Assembly (NCBI GenBank): GCA_024803745.1
Contig: JANJXV010000004.1
Coordinates: forward strand, 57,021,858 to 57,085,857
DNA: 64,000 nucleotides
DNA from: Megascapheus bottae
Lineage: Eukaryota > Chordata > Mammalia > Rodentia > Geomyidae
Reading direction: 5' to 3'
The notes under the pieces were generated by a model. It was not told the origin of the DNA and ran no database searches. It saw only the letters and a list, made by a program, of their open reading frames with translations. A program made the position numbers and the translations under genes. Of this stretch, positions 39,290 through 50,562 are shown one piece after another (within the stretch, counting starts at the first letter, position 1; each line of letters starts with the position of its first letter).

Positions 39290-39580
39290 CTTAAATGGCC
39301 TTGAGTTAGAGATAACTTTCTGAAACAGTGATAGTTGAAATCTTACCTTTCAAGGAATAGTAATATACTTACATATAATTAGAATACATATAATTAGTAT
39401 ACATGTACAATGCTGTGGAATTTGTTGTGTAACTGAAAACAGATTGTTCTAATTTGCAATTTGGGCAATTAACCATGAAGTCAATTTGGATTCTATTAGA
39501 AATAAGCATGGAAGTCACTGCACATCACAGTGCTTATTATCAATTTAAACTGAAGTTTTAAACTTGGTCTGGCAAACACA
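39290..39580. other. unique interval
   Basis: AT-rich. 'acatataattag' is repeated at about 39371 and 39385. Confidence 0.4.
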
Positions 39581-39582
39581 AA

Positions 39583-39618
39583 AAGCTCTAAGACAGCACC
39601 TAGGCCCTGAGTTCAAGA
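39583..39618 (+). mobile_element. SINE tail-side fragment in inverted orientation to its neighbour
   Basis: 'agacagcacctaggccctg' + 'agttcaagag' is the + strand right monomer end. It abuts a minus-strand copy. Confidence 0.6.
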
Positions 39619-39619
39619 G

Positions 39620-39783
39620 TCAGTTCCTGGGCACTGTCCTTGGGCTTTCTCAAGGATAGCTTTCTACCACTTGAGCCACAGCGCCACTCTGGCTTTTTCT
39701 GTGTATGTGATATTGAGGAATTGAACTCAGGGCTTTGTGCATGCTAGGCAAGCATGCTACCACTAAGCCACACTCCCGGACCC
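39620..39783 (-). mobile_element. dimeric ID-type SINE, tail missing
   Basis: Type A on minus beginning at 'ttcctgggcactgtccttgg'. Confidence 0.88.
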
Positions 39784-39995
39784 TGTCTTTGAGCTTTTTC
39801 TTCTTCTTCTTCTTCTTTTTTTTTTTTGGCTCAAGCTAACACTCCACCACTTGAGCCACATCCAGCTTTTTGGTGGTTAATTGGAGGTAAGAATGTCATG
39901 GATTTTCCTGCCTTGGATGGCTTTAAACTATGACCCTGAGATCTCAGCATCCTGAATAGCAAGGATTACAGGTATGAGCCACCAGCCCTGGCTAT
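39784..39995 (-). mobile_element. B1-ID composite SINE
   Basis: Type B on minus with a (TTC)n/T-rich insertion at 39798-39828, then 'ggctcaagctaacactccac' and 'gaatagcaaggattacagg'. Confidence 0.88.
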
Positions 39996-40750
39996 TTTTT
40001 AAAAAAATTAAGTGGTGAGATTGGGTGTCACTTCTGTCCCCTTCTATTTTTCTCTTGCTACTCTAGTCCTTTGATTTCTGTTCTGATACAGCAGTTGTGT
40101 CTTTCTGTTTGTAAACAAGTGTGCCTGGCAGTGAGGAAATGAATGTAGTACTGCCTGAGTGCGCAGTGCATGTGTATAAGTGTATGTGCATGTGTATGAG
40201 TGTATGTGCTCACAAGAAACCCAAAGCTGCGGCTTGCCAGTGAGGTACACACGAATGCTTCTTTTAGCATTAGTGAACATTAGAAGAGGTCATGTTTAGA
40301 ATATGCTTCCAACAAAGCTCATATTTTCTTTACTTTTTAGTTTTTGATAGCCCTGGGATTATAACTCAGGACCTTGTGCTTGCTGGATTGATGCTCTACC
40401 AGTTAGATGCCTCTAGCCCTTCGACTCCTGTTTCCAAATATAATCGTTTAGGCATTAAATTATTTAAGATCATTGTGTGAAGTCTATGCTACAGTTTAAT
40501 TATAGATGAGACCAAATAATCTCTTAGTTCACTGATGGTCACATGTGGAAAATCTTAAACTCTTGCTAAGAGTTTGTAAGCAGGTGGAATTTGTGGGGTC
40601 ATAATGTGGGGGGGGGGGAAATCAGGGAAAGAAAACCCAGCTGGATACTTAGGGAAACCTTCAAAAACCATGTTCCTGTGAGCAGATCACACTGGACTAA
40701 GACAGTCCTTAGCTTTGCTTCTTACAACTGCAATTACTATTACTGCTGCG
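39996..40750. other. unique region
   Basis: No gene recognised. 'tgtgcatgtgtatgagtgtatg' type GT-rich stretches at 40165-40210 give spurious frames on minus. A G9 run lies at 40609-40618. Confidence 0.4.
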
Positions 40751-40754
40751 GCTA

Positions 40755-40870
40755 CTAATTATTGCTGGCAGTGGAGCCTTAACTCAGTACCTAGGCATTG
40801 TCCCAGAGTCTTCTCACTCAAAGCTGGTTCTTCTGTTACTTGAGCCATAGATCTATTTATAGTCATCTAT
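40755..40870 (-). mobile_element. B1-ID composite SINE fragment
   Basis: 'gcagtggagccttaactcag', 'tactcaaagctgg'-like and 'acttgagccatag'. Only the right monomer is visible. Confidence 0.6.
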
Positions 40871-41162
40871 AGATCCACAGGTGTCTCTGTGGATGACTCT
40901 TACATCTATGCTTGGAGTTATAAATAGTGTCTTCCTCAAATCTCTGTGTAGATCTCAGAATAAGGCCTTGATTGGAAATAGGGTCTTCTCAGATGCAATT
41001 AACTTACTGGGAACCTTGACTTAGAGAAGGCCTAAATCCAGGCCTAAATCTTTACAGGGGAAAAGAGGGTGATTCTGCAGGGAGGGCTCGTAGAAGGGCA
41101 AGGATTCCTGGGGCATTCTGGCAGTGGGAAGCAAGTATTTCTTCCTGGAGTCTTCTTTCTTT

Positions 41163-41365
41163 AATTTTTTTTTTTTGGTTCCAGTCCTGGGACTTGAGCT
41201 CAGGGCCTGAGCACTGTCCTTGGGCTTTCTCAAGGCTAGAGCTCTACCACTTGAACAACAGCACCACTTCTGGCTTTTTTCTGTGTATGTGGTTCTAAGG
41301 AATCTACCCTGGGTCTTCGTGCATGGTAGGCAAGAACTTTACCACTAGGCCAAACTCCCGGCCCT
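41163..41365 (-). mobile_element. dimeric ID-type SINE
   Basis: Type A on minus, T14 tail, near consensus ('aactcccggccc' end). Confidence 0.93.
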
Positions 41366-41369
41366 CTTC

Positions 41370-41592
41370 TTTTTTTTTGGTTGATCTCTGGGACTGGGCA
41401 CTGTCCCTGAGTGCTTCAGCTCAAGGCTACTGCTCTACCCCTTGAGCCACAGCCCTACTTCTCATTTTTAGTGATTAATTGGAGATAAAAGTCTCATGTT
41501 CTTTAGTGCCCAGGCTGGCTTTGAATCAAGATCCTAAGATCTCAGCTTCCTGAGTAGCTAGGATTATAGGTGTGAGCCACCACGCCCAGCAT
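41370..41592 (-). mobile_element. B1-ID composite SINE
   Basis: Type B on minus directly following. The word 'ctggagtcttt' occurs before the pair (41145) and after it (41596), suggesting serial insertion. Confidence 0.92.
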
Positions 41593-41694
41593 CTTTCTGG
41601 AGTCTTTAAGGAGACCCTGCTCCTACTTCGATTTTGGACAGCAGCCTTCTAGAACTGTGATCCACCAGCACCTAGCTTGGCTTTTTGATTTTTT

Positions 41695-41898
41695 AAATTC
41701 GATTTTTATTTTTTTTTTGCTCAAGGCTAACACTGTATTACTTGAACAAAACATTCTCTTCCAGCTTTTTGCTGGGTTATTAGAGAGAAGAGTCTCATGA
41801 ACTTTTTTCCCTGAGTTAACTTTGAACTGTGATCTTTAGATCTCAGCCTACTGAGTAGCTAGGATTACTGGCATGAGCCACCAGTGTCTCTGGCCTTT
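41695..41898 (-). mobile_element. B1-ID composite SINE
   Basis: 'tttgctcaaggctaacactg', 'gttattagagagaagagtc', 'gagtagctaggattactgg'. The tail-proximal part is missing. Confidence 0.88.
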
Positions 41899-41904
41899 TC
41901 TCTG

Positions 41905-41906
<2 letters not shown>

Positions 41907-41941
<35 letters not shown>
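41907..41941. repeat. (ATT)n microsatellite
   Basis: A run of 35 bp at the polyA end of the following L1. Confidence 0.95.
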
Positions 41942-41942
<1 letters not shown>

Positions 41943-42475
41943 TGTTATTTTATTATTAGGGTGATGTATAGAGGGGTTATAGTCACCTTCATAAGGTAGT
42001 GAGTACATTACTTCTTGAACATTGTTACCCCTTCTCTTGTTTTTCTCCCACTTTCCCTCCCCCCACCTTTTCCCAAGTTGTAAAGTCCATTTCCAACATA
42101 TTGTCTTGTGAATATCGCTGTTAACACTGGTTCATCTTCTGTCCTTTGTCTCATCATCTTGTTTTTCTCCTTCCCCTCCCTGATTCAAATAAACAAATAA
42201 ATGAATATACAATACACCAGGTACCAAAGTCAGATATGGCAACAACAGAGGATAGACAATAAGGGAGGAAAAAAAAGAAAGAGAGAAAAAAATAGAGTTA
42301 AATAACTTCATATAGTACATTAAAAGCAATCACAACAAGGATAAATCTCTGTTTCCCTATCCTGGAATTCATTTCCCTTAGCCTTTTCCTATACACACTC
42401 CTCTGTTAGGAAAATCCTAGACAGATAGAGCCTATGTTCCTTTGGGTCTGGTTTACTCAACTTAATATGACTTTT
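41942..42475 (-). mobile_element. L1 3' end
   Basis: 3' UTR on minus: 'gaggggttatagtcacc', 'gtacattacttcttgaac', and at the far end 'gttcctttgggtctgg' + 'tttactcaacttaat'. It belongs to the same older subfamily as 13253-14020. Confidence 0.88.
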
Positions 42476-42624
42476 TTTTCATATTAGAGAGCTTGTGTAT
42501 AAATCTGTGTATCTTGACACCATTTTATTCTCCAAAGTAAGATTTTAGGCAAGGAAATAAATGTTTTATTTCAAAAGGAAGAAGCCCCTCTCCTCTATCT
42601 TCCAAGTGATGAATTTTTTTCCTT

Positions 42625-42700
42625 TGCCTGTTCCTTGTTCTGGGATTTGAACTCAGGTTCTAAGCACTATCTTTGGACACTTTTTGCTTAAGACAGGTAC
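42625..42700 (-). mobile_element. dimeric ID-type SINE fragment
   Basis: 'gggatttgaactcaggttc', 'ctttggacactttttgc'. Only the tail-side third remains. Confidence 0.6.
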
Positions 42701-42807
42701 ATCTTTTTTATTGTTGCCAACCATGATGTTTTTCTTATTGCCAAACTCGCTTTTTTTCCCCTCATTGCTGAACTTGCTCCTTAAAAATCATATATATGTA
42801 TATGTAC

Positions 42808-42992
42808 ATATATTGCCAATCCTGGGTCTTAAACTCAGGGTCTGAGCCCTGTCCTTGGGTTTTCTCAAGGCTAGAGCTCTACTACTTGAGCCACAGCACC
42901 ACTTCCAGCTTTTCTCTATGTATACCAAGGAATCGAAGCCAAGTCTTTGTGCATTCTAGGCAAGCACTCTCCCACTAGGCCAAATTCCCTTC
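42808..42992 (-). mobile_element. dimeric ID-type SINE
   Basis: Type A on minus with a TATATGTA-rich tail and a deletion of 'tgtggt' before 'accaaggaatcgaag'. Confidence 0.9.
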
Positions 42993-42999
42993 TCTGCCT

Positions 43000-43440
43000 T
43001 TTTTTTTTTTTTTAATTTCATTTGCGCTTTTTCAGAAGAACTATCCCGGGTCTTGGAAAAAGGAGTCTCCTGGGCTACAATTTAAAAACACAGCCTTTGA
43101 AGCTGCTAAGACCTGTTTTAAATTCTGATTGTCAGTTCCAAGCTTTGTGGTCTTGGGATAGTTCATTAGCTTTTCTAGTTCTCAGTTTTCTATTTGCAAA
43201 ATTGTTGTAATTATTAATGAAAATAATGCATGTAAAACTTATAACACAATCTCTAGTGGCCAAGAGAATGCAACCTAGGCTACACTATTATTGCTATTAT
43301 AATTAATAACTAATGGTATAAGCATCTGGACATAAAACTGTGGATTTATTATTACATTACTATCCTTTATCACCAAGAGGTTACATGAGTTTGTGTATTA
43401 AATATAGTTGAATTACCAATATACTTTAAATCTATATTGT
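43000..43440. other. unique interval
   Basis: AT-rich. No recognised element. Confidence 0.4.
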
Positions 43441-43458
43441 TTAAAAATTATAATTAGG

Positions 43459-43645
43459 GGTGAGGAGTTTGGCCTAGTGGTGGAGTGCTTGCCTAGCATG
43501 CATGAAGACCCGGGTTCGATTCCTCAGTACCACGTACACTAAAAAAAAAGCTGAAAGTGGTGCTGAGGCTCAAGTGGTAGAGCTCTAGTCCTGGGAAGGT
43601 CCAAGAACAGTGCTCAGGCCCTGAGCTCAAGGGCAGGACTGGCAA
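43459..43645 (+). mobile_element. dimeric ID-type SINE with perfect 16-bp TSD
   Basis: Type A on + flanked by 'aaaaattataattagg' at 43443-43458 and 43646-43661. Box B-like 'gggttcgattcct' is intact, making this one of the best candidates for a recently active copy. Confidence 0.96.
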
Positions 43646-43689
43646 AAAAATTATAATTAGGAGTACATATTAATGGTTAATAAGCGATT

Positions 43690-44730
43690 TTTGCTGTAAC
43701 TATTCCACATGTTCATATAGTGTATTCATACTGTGTTGTGGTTGCATCCACCTTTAAAACTACCTTCTTTGTTTTCTGCTTCTCATATGTCCATCCATTT
43801 TCCCTTCCATAGTAATTCCTCTACTACTTTCTGGCCATCTTTTTAAGTTATAGATTTCACATATGAGAGAAAACTTGCAATAGTTGTCTTTCTGCATCTG
43901 GCCTATTTTACTTAACACAATGGTCCCTAGATCTACCTATTTTCCTAAGAATGACATAATTTTACTTTTCTTTATGGCTAAATATCTCCATTGGATATAT
44001 CTCCAATGGAGGTATTATATATGCACACATATATATATATGTGTGTGCATACCTATATGCACACATATATTTGTATATAGAATATTTTCTTTATCCATTC
44101 ATCTGCTGATGGACAACTAGACTGATTTTTTATCACTTTGCTATTATGAATAGTGTTGTAATTAACACAGGTATTCAGGTATCTCATTTTATATTGACTT
44201 TGCTCCCAGGGTACATACCCTGGAATAATATAGCTGGATCATACGGTAGGTCATTGTAGTTGTTTATACTATTTTCGATAGTGCATGAATAGTGATTCTA
44301 ATTTGTATTCTCACCAATGATGTGTAAATATTCCTTCCCTTTTCCTGACATCCTTGCTAGCCATTATAGAAATTATATGCTAAGAAAGGTATTCTTATAG
44401 TGGTGAGATGGAATCCAGTGCAGTATTTATTTATTTATTTATTTATTTGTACTATGGAGGATTGAATTCCAGGGTTTGTGCTTGTTAGGCCATCTCTCTA
44501 TCATTTGAGCCATGCTTCACTCCTTTTGAACTGAAGATTATGTGAATCTACCCTCTAAGTAGTTAGTATTACAAGCATGCACCACCATGTCTGGCTTCTT
44601 TTCAAAATTGGGTCTTGTTGCTGTTTGCCTCTGCTGGCCTGGAACCCTGATCTTCCTAGCTCTGCCTCCCAATAATGCTATTTTGATTTGCATTTCTCTG
44701 CTGGCTCAGTGGACAAATAATGAGAATAAG
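43690..44730 (-). mobile_element. old L1 3' region, interrupted by a SINE
   Basis: On minus, ORF2 C-terminal sequence: 'tatccattcatctgctgatgg', 'agtgttgtaattaacacagg' and 'gctggatcatacggtagg' are typical old L1 3' landmarks. It also carries an ATATGTGTGCATA-rich near-palindrome at 44015-44075. The far side resumes after the SINE at 44676 ('gctattttgatttgcatttc'). Confidence 0.75.
44425..44675 (-). mobile_element. B1-like composite SINE in the old L1
   Basis: (TTTA)n tail, 'ggaggattgaattccaggg', 'gttagtattacaagcatgc', then a second B1-like piece ('ggcctggaaccctgatcttc', 'agctctgcctccc'). Confidence 0.65.
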
Positions 44731-44819
44731 AAATAACTTCTGTTGATTTGGGCTATCAGAATGGTTTGTTATCCTAACCAATCCTGAGTGTTATCTAATG
44801 CTTTATGACAATTATTTGG

Positions 44820-45340
44820 GGAGGAAAAAATGTTTTCAAAAGAAATGATGAATTAAATGAATAAATTTAGGAATAATATAAACTACCTCCAGAAACTTTA
44901 TCAACTAGATATAGTTTTACAAACTTATATTCCATTATTCCTCAATATAATTAAAGCCGTATTTGACAAGCCAACATCCAGTATTATACTTAATAGTGAA
45001 AAGTTAAAAAGCCATTTCTTTTAAAATCAGGAATGAGACAAGGATGTCTGCTTTCCACGCCTCTTCAGTATAGTATTAGAATTCCTAGCTAGAGCAGTAA
45101 GCCAAGAGGTAAATGTAAAGGGGATCCAAATAGGGAAAGAAAAAATTAAACTCTCCCTCTTCGCAGATGACATGATCCTATACCTAGAGAATCCCACAGA
45201 CTCCATTCCCAAGTTAGTTGAGCTAATTCAAAACACTGGCAAAGTAGCAGAGTGTACGATGAATCCACAAAAGTCAGTAGCTTCTCTCTATGCCAACAAC
45301 GAGAAGGGAGAGGCTGAAATTAGGAGAGCTATTCCTTTTT
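44820..45340 (+). mobile_element. old L1 ORF2 fragment (reverse transcriptase) on +
   Basis: Translation shows 'SGMRQGCLLSTPLQYSIRI'-like sequence, 'EVNVKGIQIGKEKIKLSLFA' and 'DDMILYLENPTDSIPK', so the FADD active-site motif of L1 RT is present (about 45163-45176). It is cut off at 45340 by another retroposon. Confidence 0.85.
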
Positions 45341-45341
45341 T

Positions 45342-45640
45342 GCTTTCTCTTTCATTTCTCTTAGTTTTCTGTACTTTGTGTCTTGTATATAAGATTATTA
45401 GATACGTGGCAAGGAAATGGAATCATAGAAACTGCAGGATGAAGGATGAGCCAAAATTGACACTCTATTGGATATGAACATTACTACTTGGGTGGAGGAG
45501 AGGAATAGGGATAGGTAAGTGGGAGATGGGATGGGGTAACAAAGAACAGAACAAATGTACTCATTATATTAACTATGTAACTGTAAATCCTCTGAAAATA
45601 ATTTTTTTCAATAAAAACAAAATAAAAGAAAAAATGAAAA
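45342..45640 (+). mobile_element. unclassified polyA-tailed retroposon, copy 2
   Basis: Related to 14757-15045 by order of landmarks. It interrupts the L1 ORF2 fragment and ends in an A-rich tail (45607-45650). Confidence 0.5.
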
Positions 45641-45800
45641 AGAGAAATGATTATATTCCATGGTAAAACTGATTATATTCCATAATGCAAGGATAGTTCA
45701 ATGTATTGAAACTTAATACAGCTCATAAATAGAGTCAAAGGTAAAAGCCACATAATTATCTCAATAGATACAGAAGAAAAAACTAAGAATAGAAGCATGA
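45640..45800 (+). mobile_element. L1-like ORF2 fragment, displaced
   Basis: 'ggtaaaagccacataattatc', 'tcaatagatacagaagaa' encodes K-x-H-I-I-x-S-I-D-T-E, the RT motif that normally lies upstream of FADD. Here it is downstream, so this piece is rearranged or from another copy. 'gattatattcca' is doubled at 45648 and 45670. Confidence 0.55.
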
Positions 45801-46259
45801 CAAAGAGAAAGGTGCTTAGACTTGGAAAAGTTTTCACAGATATTGATGAATCAGTTTTAATTTTATGTTTTTATTTAAGAATGTAAGAAATTGCAGTAGC
45901 AAAATTTGTTACCTTATTCATTGTTAATTATTCAATTTAGTGGCATTAATGCATCCCCCTTGTTGTGCAGCTATAACTATTATTCATCTGTGTGCCTCTT
46001 CATTTTCAAAGGTTGGAACTCATACTCATTAAGTTCCCACTTCCCTAAATCTCCAGCTCCTGGCAGCTACCATGCTGTACTCTTTCTCTGTGATAATTTT
46101 CTTTAATTACAGTGGATATTATTCCATTGCCTTCACAGACCACAAATACTGATGAACATTTGGGTTGTTCCCATTTGAGGATGGACAGAGGTATGATTGA
46201 GTCTTCCTTCCCTTCCTCCCTTACTCTCTCCCTCAGTCCCTTCCTTTCCTTCTCTTCCT

Positions 46260-46341
46260 TTTCCTTCCTTCCTTCCTTCCTTCCTTCCTTCCTTCCTTCC
46301 TTCCTTCCTTCCTTCCTTCCTTCCTTCCTTCCTTCCTTCCC
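46260..46341. repeat. (TTCC)n microsatellite
   Basis: Pure TTCC array of about 82 bp inside a longer pyrimidine-rich zone (46200-46370). Confidence 0.96.
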
Positions 46342-46374
46342 TTTCTCCTCCCCTCTCTCTTATTTATTTATTTT

Positions 46375-46572
46375 TCCTTCTTCCAGTTTTGGAGCTTGAA
46401 CTCAGCACATGGGCACTCTCTCTGAGATTCTTTTGTTCAAGGCTAGCACTCTACTACTTGAGCCACAGCACAGCTTCTGGTCTTTTCTGTTTATGTATTA
46501 ATGAGGAATTGAACCCAGGGCTTCATATATACTAGGCAGGCACTCTACCACTAAGCAACATTAGTCCTCTCT
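46375..46572 (-). mobile_element. dimeric ID-type SINE
   Basis: Type A on minus, with the TTCC array as its expanded tail. Variant 'gagattcttttgttcaaggc'. Confidence 0.88.
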
Positions 46573-46639
46573 TATTTTTTTAGTATATACCAAGTACAGA
46601 ATTGCTGGAAGTGAAGACTGAAATTCAAGAGCTAAGAGG

Positions 46640-47940
46640 TTCGCCAGTCAGTCCATTTGAAAATGGTGTGCAAACAAGGAAAGGAGCCAGTGCCTAGTCT
46701 AGGAAGTGAGAGTGAATTGAGGATTGGAAACAACAATATGATGTACTTGGAAGACCAAATGGTGTAGGAGCTTTGGAACAAGACTGGGGTCAGCGGAATG
46801 GAGGGCAAGGAGGTTGGCTTCGATCCCTTAGCTCTCAGGGGATTCCCTTAATGACAGCTAAGCACATGGCTTGAAAGGACTATGGAGAGACCTTCCAAAG
46901 GAGCTTAAATAAAATTTCCTTAACCAATTCATTTCAATAAGTTAAAAAGTATCTACATGTTGTTATATAAGAAATTATCTAATAATATAAGTAACATATT
47001 TCCAAACAAAGTGCTTTTAAGGCTTCCATAGTCTTTTTGTCTCTTTTTGCAATTAAACAAATGCAATATTAAGCAGCTTGTCATAAGTGTCCAAATTGCA
47101 TTGCTTAAGTGACCACTTTTATATTTTTTTCCTTTGTTGCCAGACAGAAATTTAATACACTCAAACAGATGAAGGTAAAAAAACATTTCTAAGAGCTGTT
47201 ACCTTTGGACAGCTAGTATGTAACAGCCCCGTGCCAGCCCTGTTCACCCAGAGCTTCTGAAAACTCATGTTGGAGAAAGTCATTAAAATACTTACAAAGA
47301 CAAAAAATGTGCTGTGGAAATTGAAATGTACCAATGCTTTACTAGGAACCAAATCTAAAAAGATATTAAAAGATACAAAAATACATCAAAAGAAAAACAC
47401 TTTTTTAAAAACAAAAATAATAAAGAATCCAATAAACACAGGTATATTCCATGTACTTGTAAAAACCACTTGATAGGGAAAGAGAGAGAGACAGAGAGAG
47501 AGGGGGGGGATGCAGTACTTTCTGATTGTTATTCAGAAACTGTTGTCTTTGGCCTTCTTCAAGTAGAGAGTTTGTTGGGTCTACTAGACCCATTCCTTTC
47601 AGGGTCTTTCAGTGTTAAAGAAAAGTGTCAGATTTTTTTTTTTATCAAAATAGACAAGAACTTGTTCCAGATAAGCTCACAGAGGTATACTTATGAGTGT
47701 GCCTCAAATGACTGTTTCAAATAAGAGTAGCAAAATAATGCTTGATGAGAATGGGCTAGATACTAGAAAAACCACACCTGACTTCCCCAAACTCAATAAT
47801 TAAGTGGAGGTTAAATAAAGTCTCATGTGAATGTAAAACAAGATGATGGAGAGAAAAAAGATACCAAATAAGCATGGCCTTATTTGGAATTTTTATTTGG
47901 ATGATAGTAGCTATGATTTTATAGGCTGGGTCTTGTGAGT
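46640..47940. other. unique region
   Basis: 1.3 kb without a recognised repeat, apart from a short GA-rich stretch at 47478-47508 (GAGA then G8). Frames at 46953-47186 and 47267-47473 are Lys/Asn-rich and show no motif. Confidence 0.4.
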
Positions 47941-47944
47941 GTGT

Positions 47945-48115
47945 GTTGGTATTGGTGCTCGAACTCCGAGTCTGAGTACTGTCCTTTAGCTTTTTCACTC
48001 AAGGCCAGAATTCTGCCATTTGAGTCATAGCTCTACTTCTGTTGTTCAACTAGTTAATTGGAGAAAAGAGATTCATGGACTGTCCTGCCTTGGGTTGGTT
48101 TTGAATAGGACAGGA
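47945..48115 (-). mobile_element. B1-ID composite SINE, B1 side missing
   Basis: 'gctcgaactccgagtctgag', 'gagtcatagctctacttctg', 'gttaattggagaaaagag', then stops matching at 'ttttgaatagg'. Confidence 0.8.
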
Positions 48116-48590
48116 AAATCTATGGAGCTGGGACTCATGTGTAGGCTTGAGAGAAAACACTAAGGGACAGCAACCAGGCCCAGATTTGGGAGTGTGACAG
48201 TGTGAGGCTTCAAAGGGAAGTAGGTGGGCTGGGGTCACTGGAGGAGCCAGGAATAAGGAATGAAGTGAAGCTTTCGAAAATGAGATTATAAAGGCAGAGC
48301 AGGACAAACTTTTAGAGGCCCCAGTGTGAGATCCACGTCAGTCTGAAGGCAGTGCTGGGACCATCGTTATAATCAGAGCAAATCTTGTTTCTTCAGCAAC
48401 AGGGAGTAGTGTGGGGAGGAGGATGGAGGAGCCGTGGAGCCTGGATTGCAGGTAGTATGGTAAGGTGTTCTTACACTTTGTGAGGGATAAAGGAGCTGGG
48501 CTGGTACAATTGGCAGAGGGAGAGAGCCGAGCAGACTGGAAATGTAGTGAGAGATAGAATTAATGGGATTTTCATCATCAGGGACTACAG
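48116..48590. other. unique interval
   Basis: GC-richer than its surroundings. Frames on minus (48050-48307, 48373-48600) have no domain. Confidence 0.4.
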
Positions 48591-48607
48591 TTATGACCAA
48601 GTATTTT

Positions 48608-49039
48608 TTTCAGGTCCTCATATTTTTTATTAAACAATTTATTAACATTGATTTTTACAGCGTATTTCAAATGATGTATTTAAAAACAAGTATTCAAGAA
48701 GGGAATCTCTATATACAATCACTGGCACTTAGATTTTAGAACATAATTAAAATTAGGCTGAGGGTTTGTATGTCATAGATACATATTAATCTATGTAATA
48801 AAACATTATGTCTATAGATTTTTATGTCTATGTAGTTGTGTTTATATTTCCAGTACCATGTCCATAGCATTGGGTATGCAAATATTGAGTCCTTGTACTG
48901 TTTGGGTCTAATAGCCACATATTAAGGATACCATGTACCTTTTGTTCCTTTGGTCTTGACTTGTTTCACTCAACATGATTCGCTCTAGATTCATCTACTT
49001 CCCTGCGAATGCCATTATTTTATCTTGTCTGTTGGCTAC
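48608..49039 (-). mobile_element. old L1 3' end with perfect 15-bp TSD
   Basis: Minus-strand L1 3' end ('gttcctttggtcttgactt' + 'gtttcactcaacatgatt' landmark). It is flanked by 'tgaccaagtattttt' at 48593-48607 and 49040-49054. The duplication has stayed exact even though the body is diverged. Confidence 0.88.
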
Positions 49040-49054
49040 TGACCAAGTATTTTT

Positions 49055-49340
49055 GATCAAGTAATTTATAATTGCACTGAGAGTAGAGTGGTAATTTCTA
49101 GCTGTTTTCTGCCTGCATTAACCAGATAACAGACTGGGAGACCTTAAGGTTTCTTACCTTCCTTCTGCCTCAGGTGCTTGATTTATAACAAGAAATTACC
49201 AAAGGCTTACAGGAAGAATTAACTGCATTACAGTTGGTTAAGCCTTAGAATATGCCTCTAATGCAGTGAGATCTAAATGAGTGTGTGTTTATTTTCATAT
49301 CATTGTACCATATTGTTAGCCCAAGAGCCCCCTCTCCTAG
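49055..49340. other. unique interval
   Basis: No recognised feature. Confidence 0.35.
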
Positions 49341-49344
49341 CTTC

Positions 49345-49645
49345 AAATGTTCTTTCCCTAGGCAACAATAGACCCATTTAGTGGAGCTAATAAATAATTA
49401 GCCTCCATCCCCCTTTAGCCTGAGGTAGCACTCCTTTGGAGCTGCTAGAGCCATATAAGGCAGCAAAATCTCCTAAATCTCGCAGGGTATAAAGGCCACA
49501 TAACACAATAACTGGCACATCTTCTCTTGTGAGAAGGGGGTCTTATTGGTCCCTTTGCTGGCAATGAACTTTTTATTTGTTCTTAGTACCTGGGTGTCTG
49601 CATGGTTTTCTGGTAAAGTCTAATTTACTCTAACACATACTGTAC
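49345..49645 (+). mobile_element. LTR family copy 3, partial
   Basis: 'gcctccatccccctttagcc', 'gaggtagcactcctttgg', 'aatctcctaaatctcgcagg' and 'ttttctggtaaagtctaatt' + 'tactctaacac' match copy 1 (7400-7790). Both ends are missing. Only a single unit of the 80-bp repeat of copy 1 is present. Confidence 0.78.
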
Positions 49646-49651
49646 TTTGTT

Positions 49652-49900
49652 TTATTTCTTTATTTTTCTTTTGTTGGTACTTTGGCTTGAACTTAGAGCC
49701 TGTGCCTTTGCTTAGCCTTTCATTTGCTAAAGGTTAGTGCTCTGCCACTTAAGCCACAGCTCTATTTTTGGCTTTCTGTTGATTAACTAGAGATAAGAGG
49801 CTCATTGACTTTCTTGCCCAGGCTGGCTTCAAACGCAGATCCTCAGATCTTAGCCTCCTGTATAGCTAGGAGTACAGGTGTGGAGCCATCAGTGTCCAGA
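49652..49900 (-). mobile_element. B1-ID composite SINE
   Basis: Type B on minus, variant right monomer ('gccactttgg'-like 'tactttggcttgaacttag'), good B1 side. Confidence 0.87.

Positions 49901-50562
<662 letters not shown>

Larger units (their letters stand above)
45930..46640 (-). mobile_element. ancient L1 3' end, split by a SINE and TTCC repeat (tentative)
   Basis: 'actgatgaacatttgggttg' and, after the SINE, 'gtatataccaagtacagaattgctgg' are typical of old L1 3' ends on minus. Divergence is high. Confidence 0.45.
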
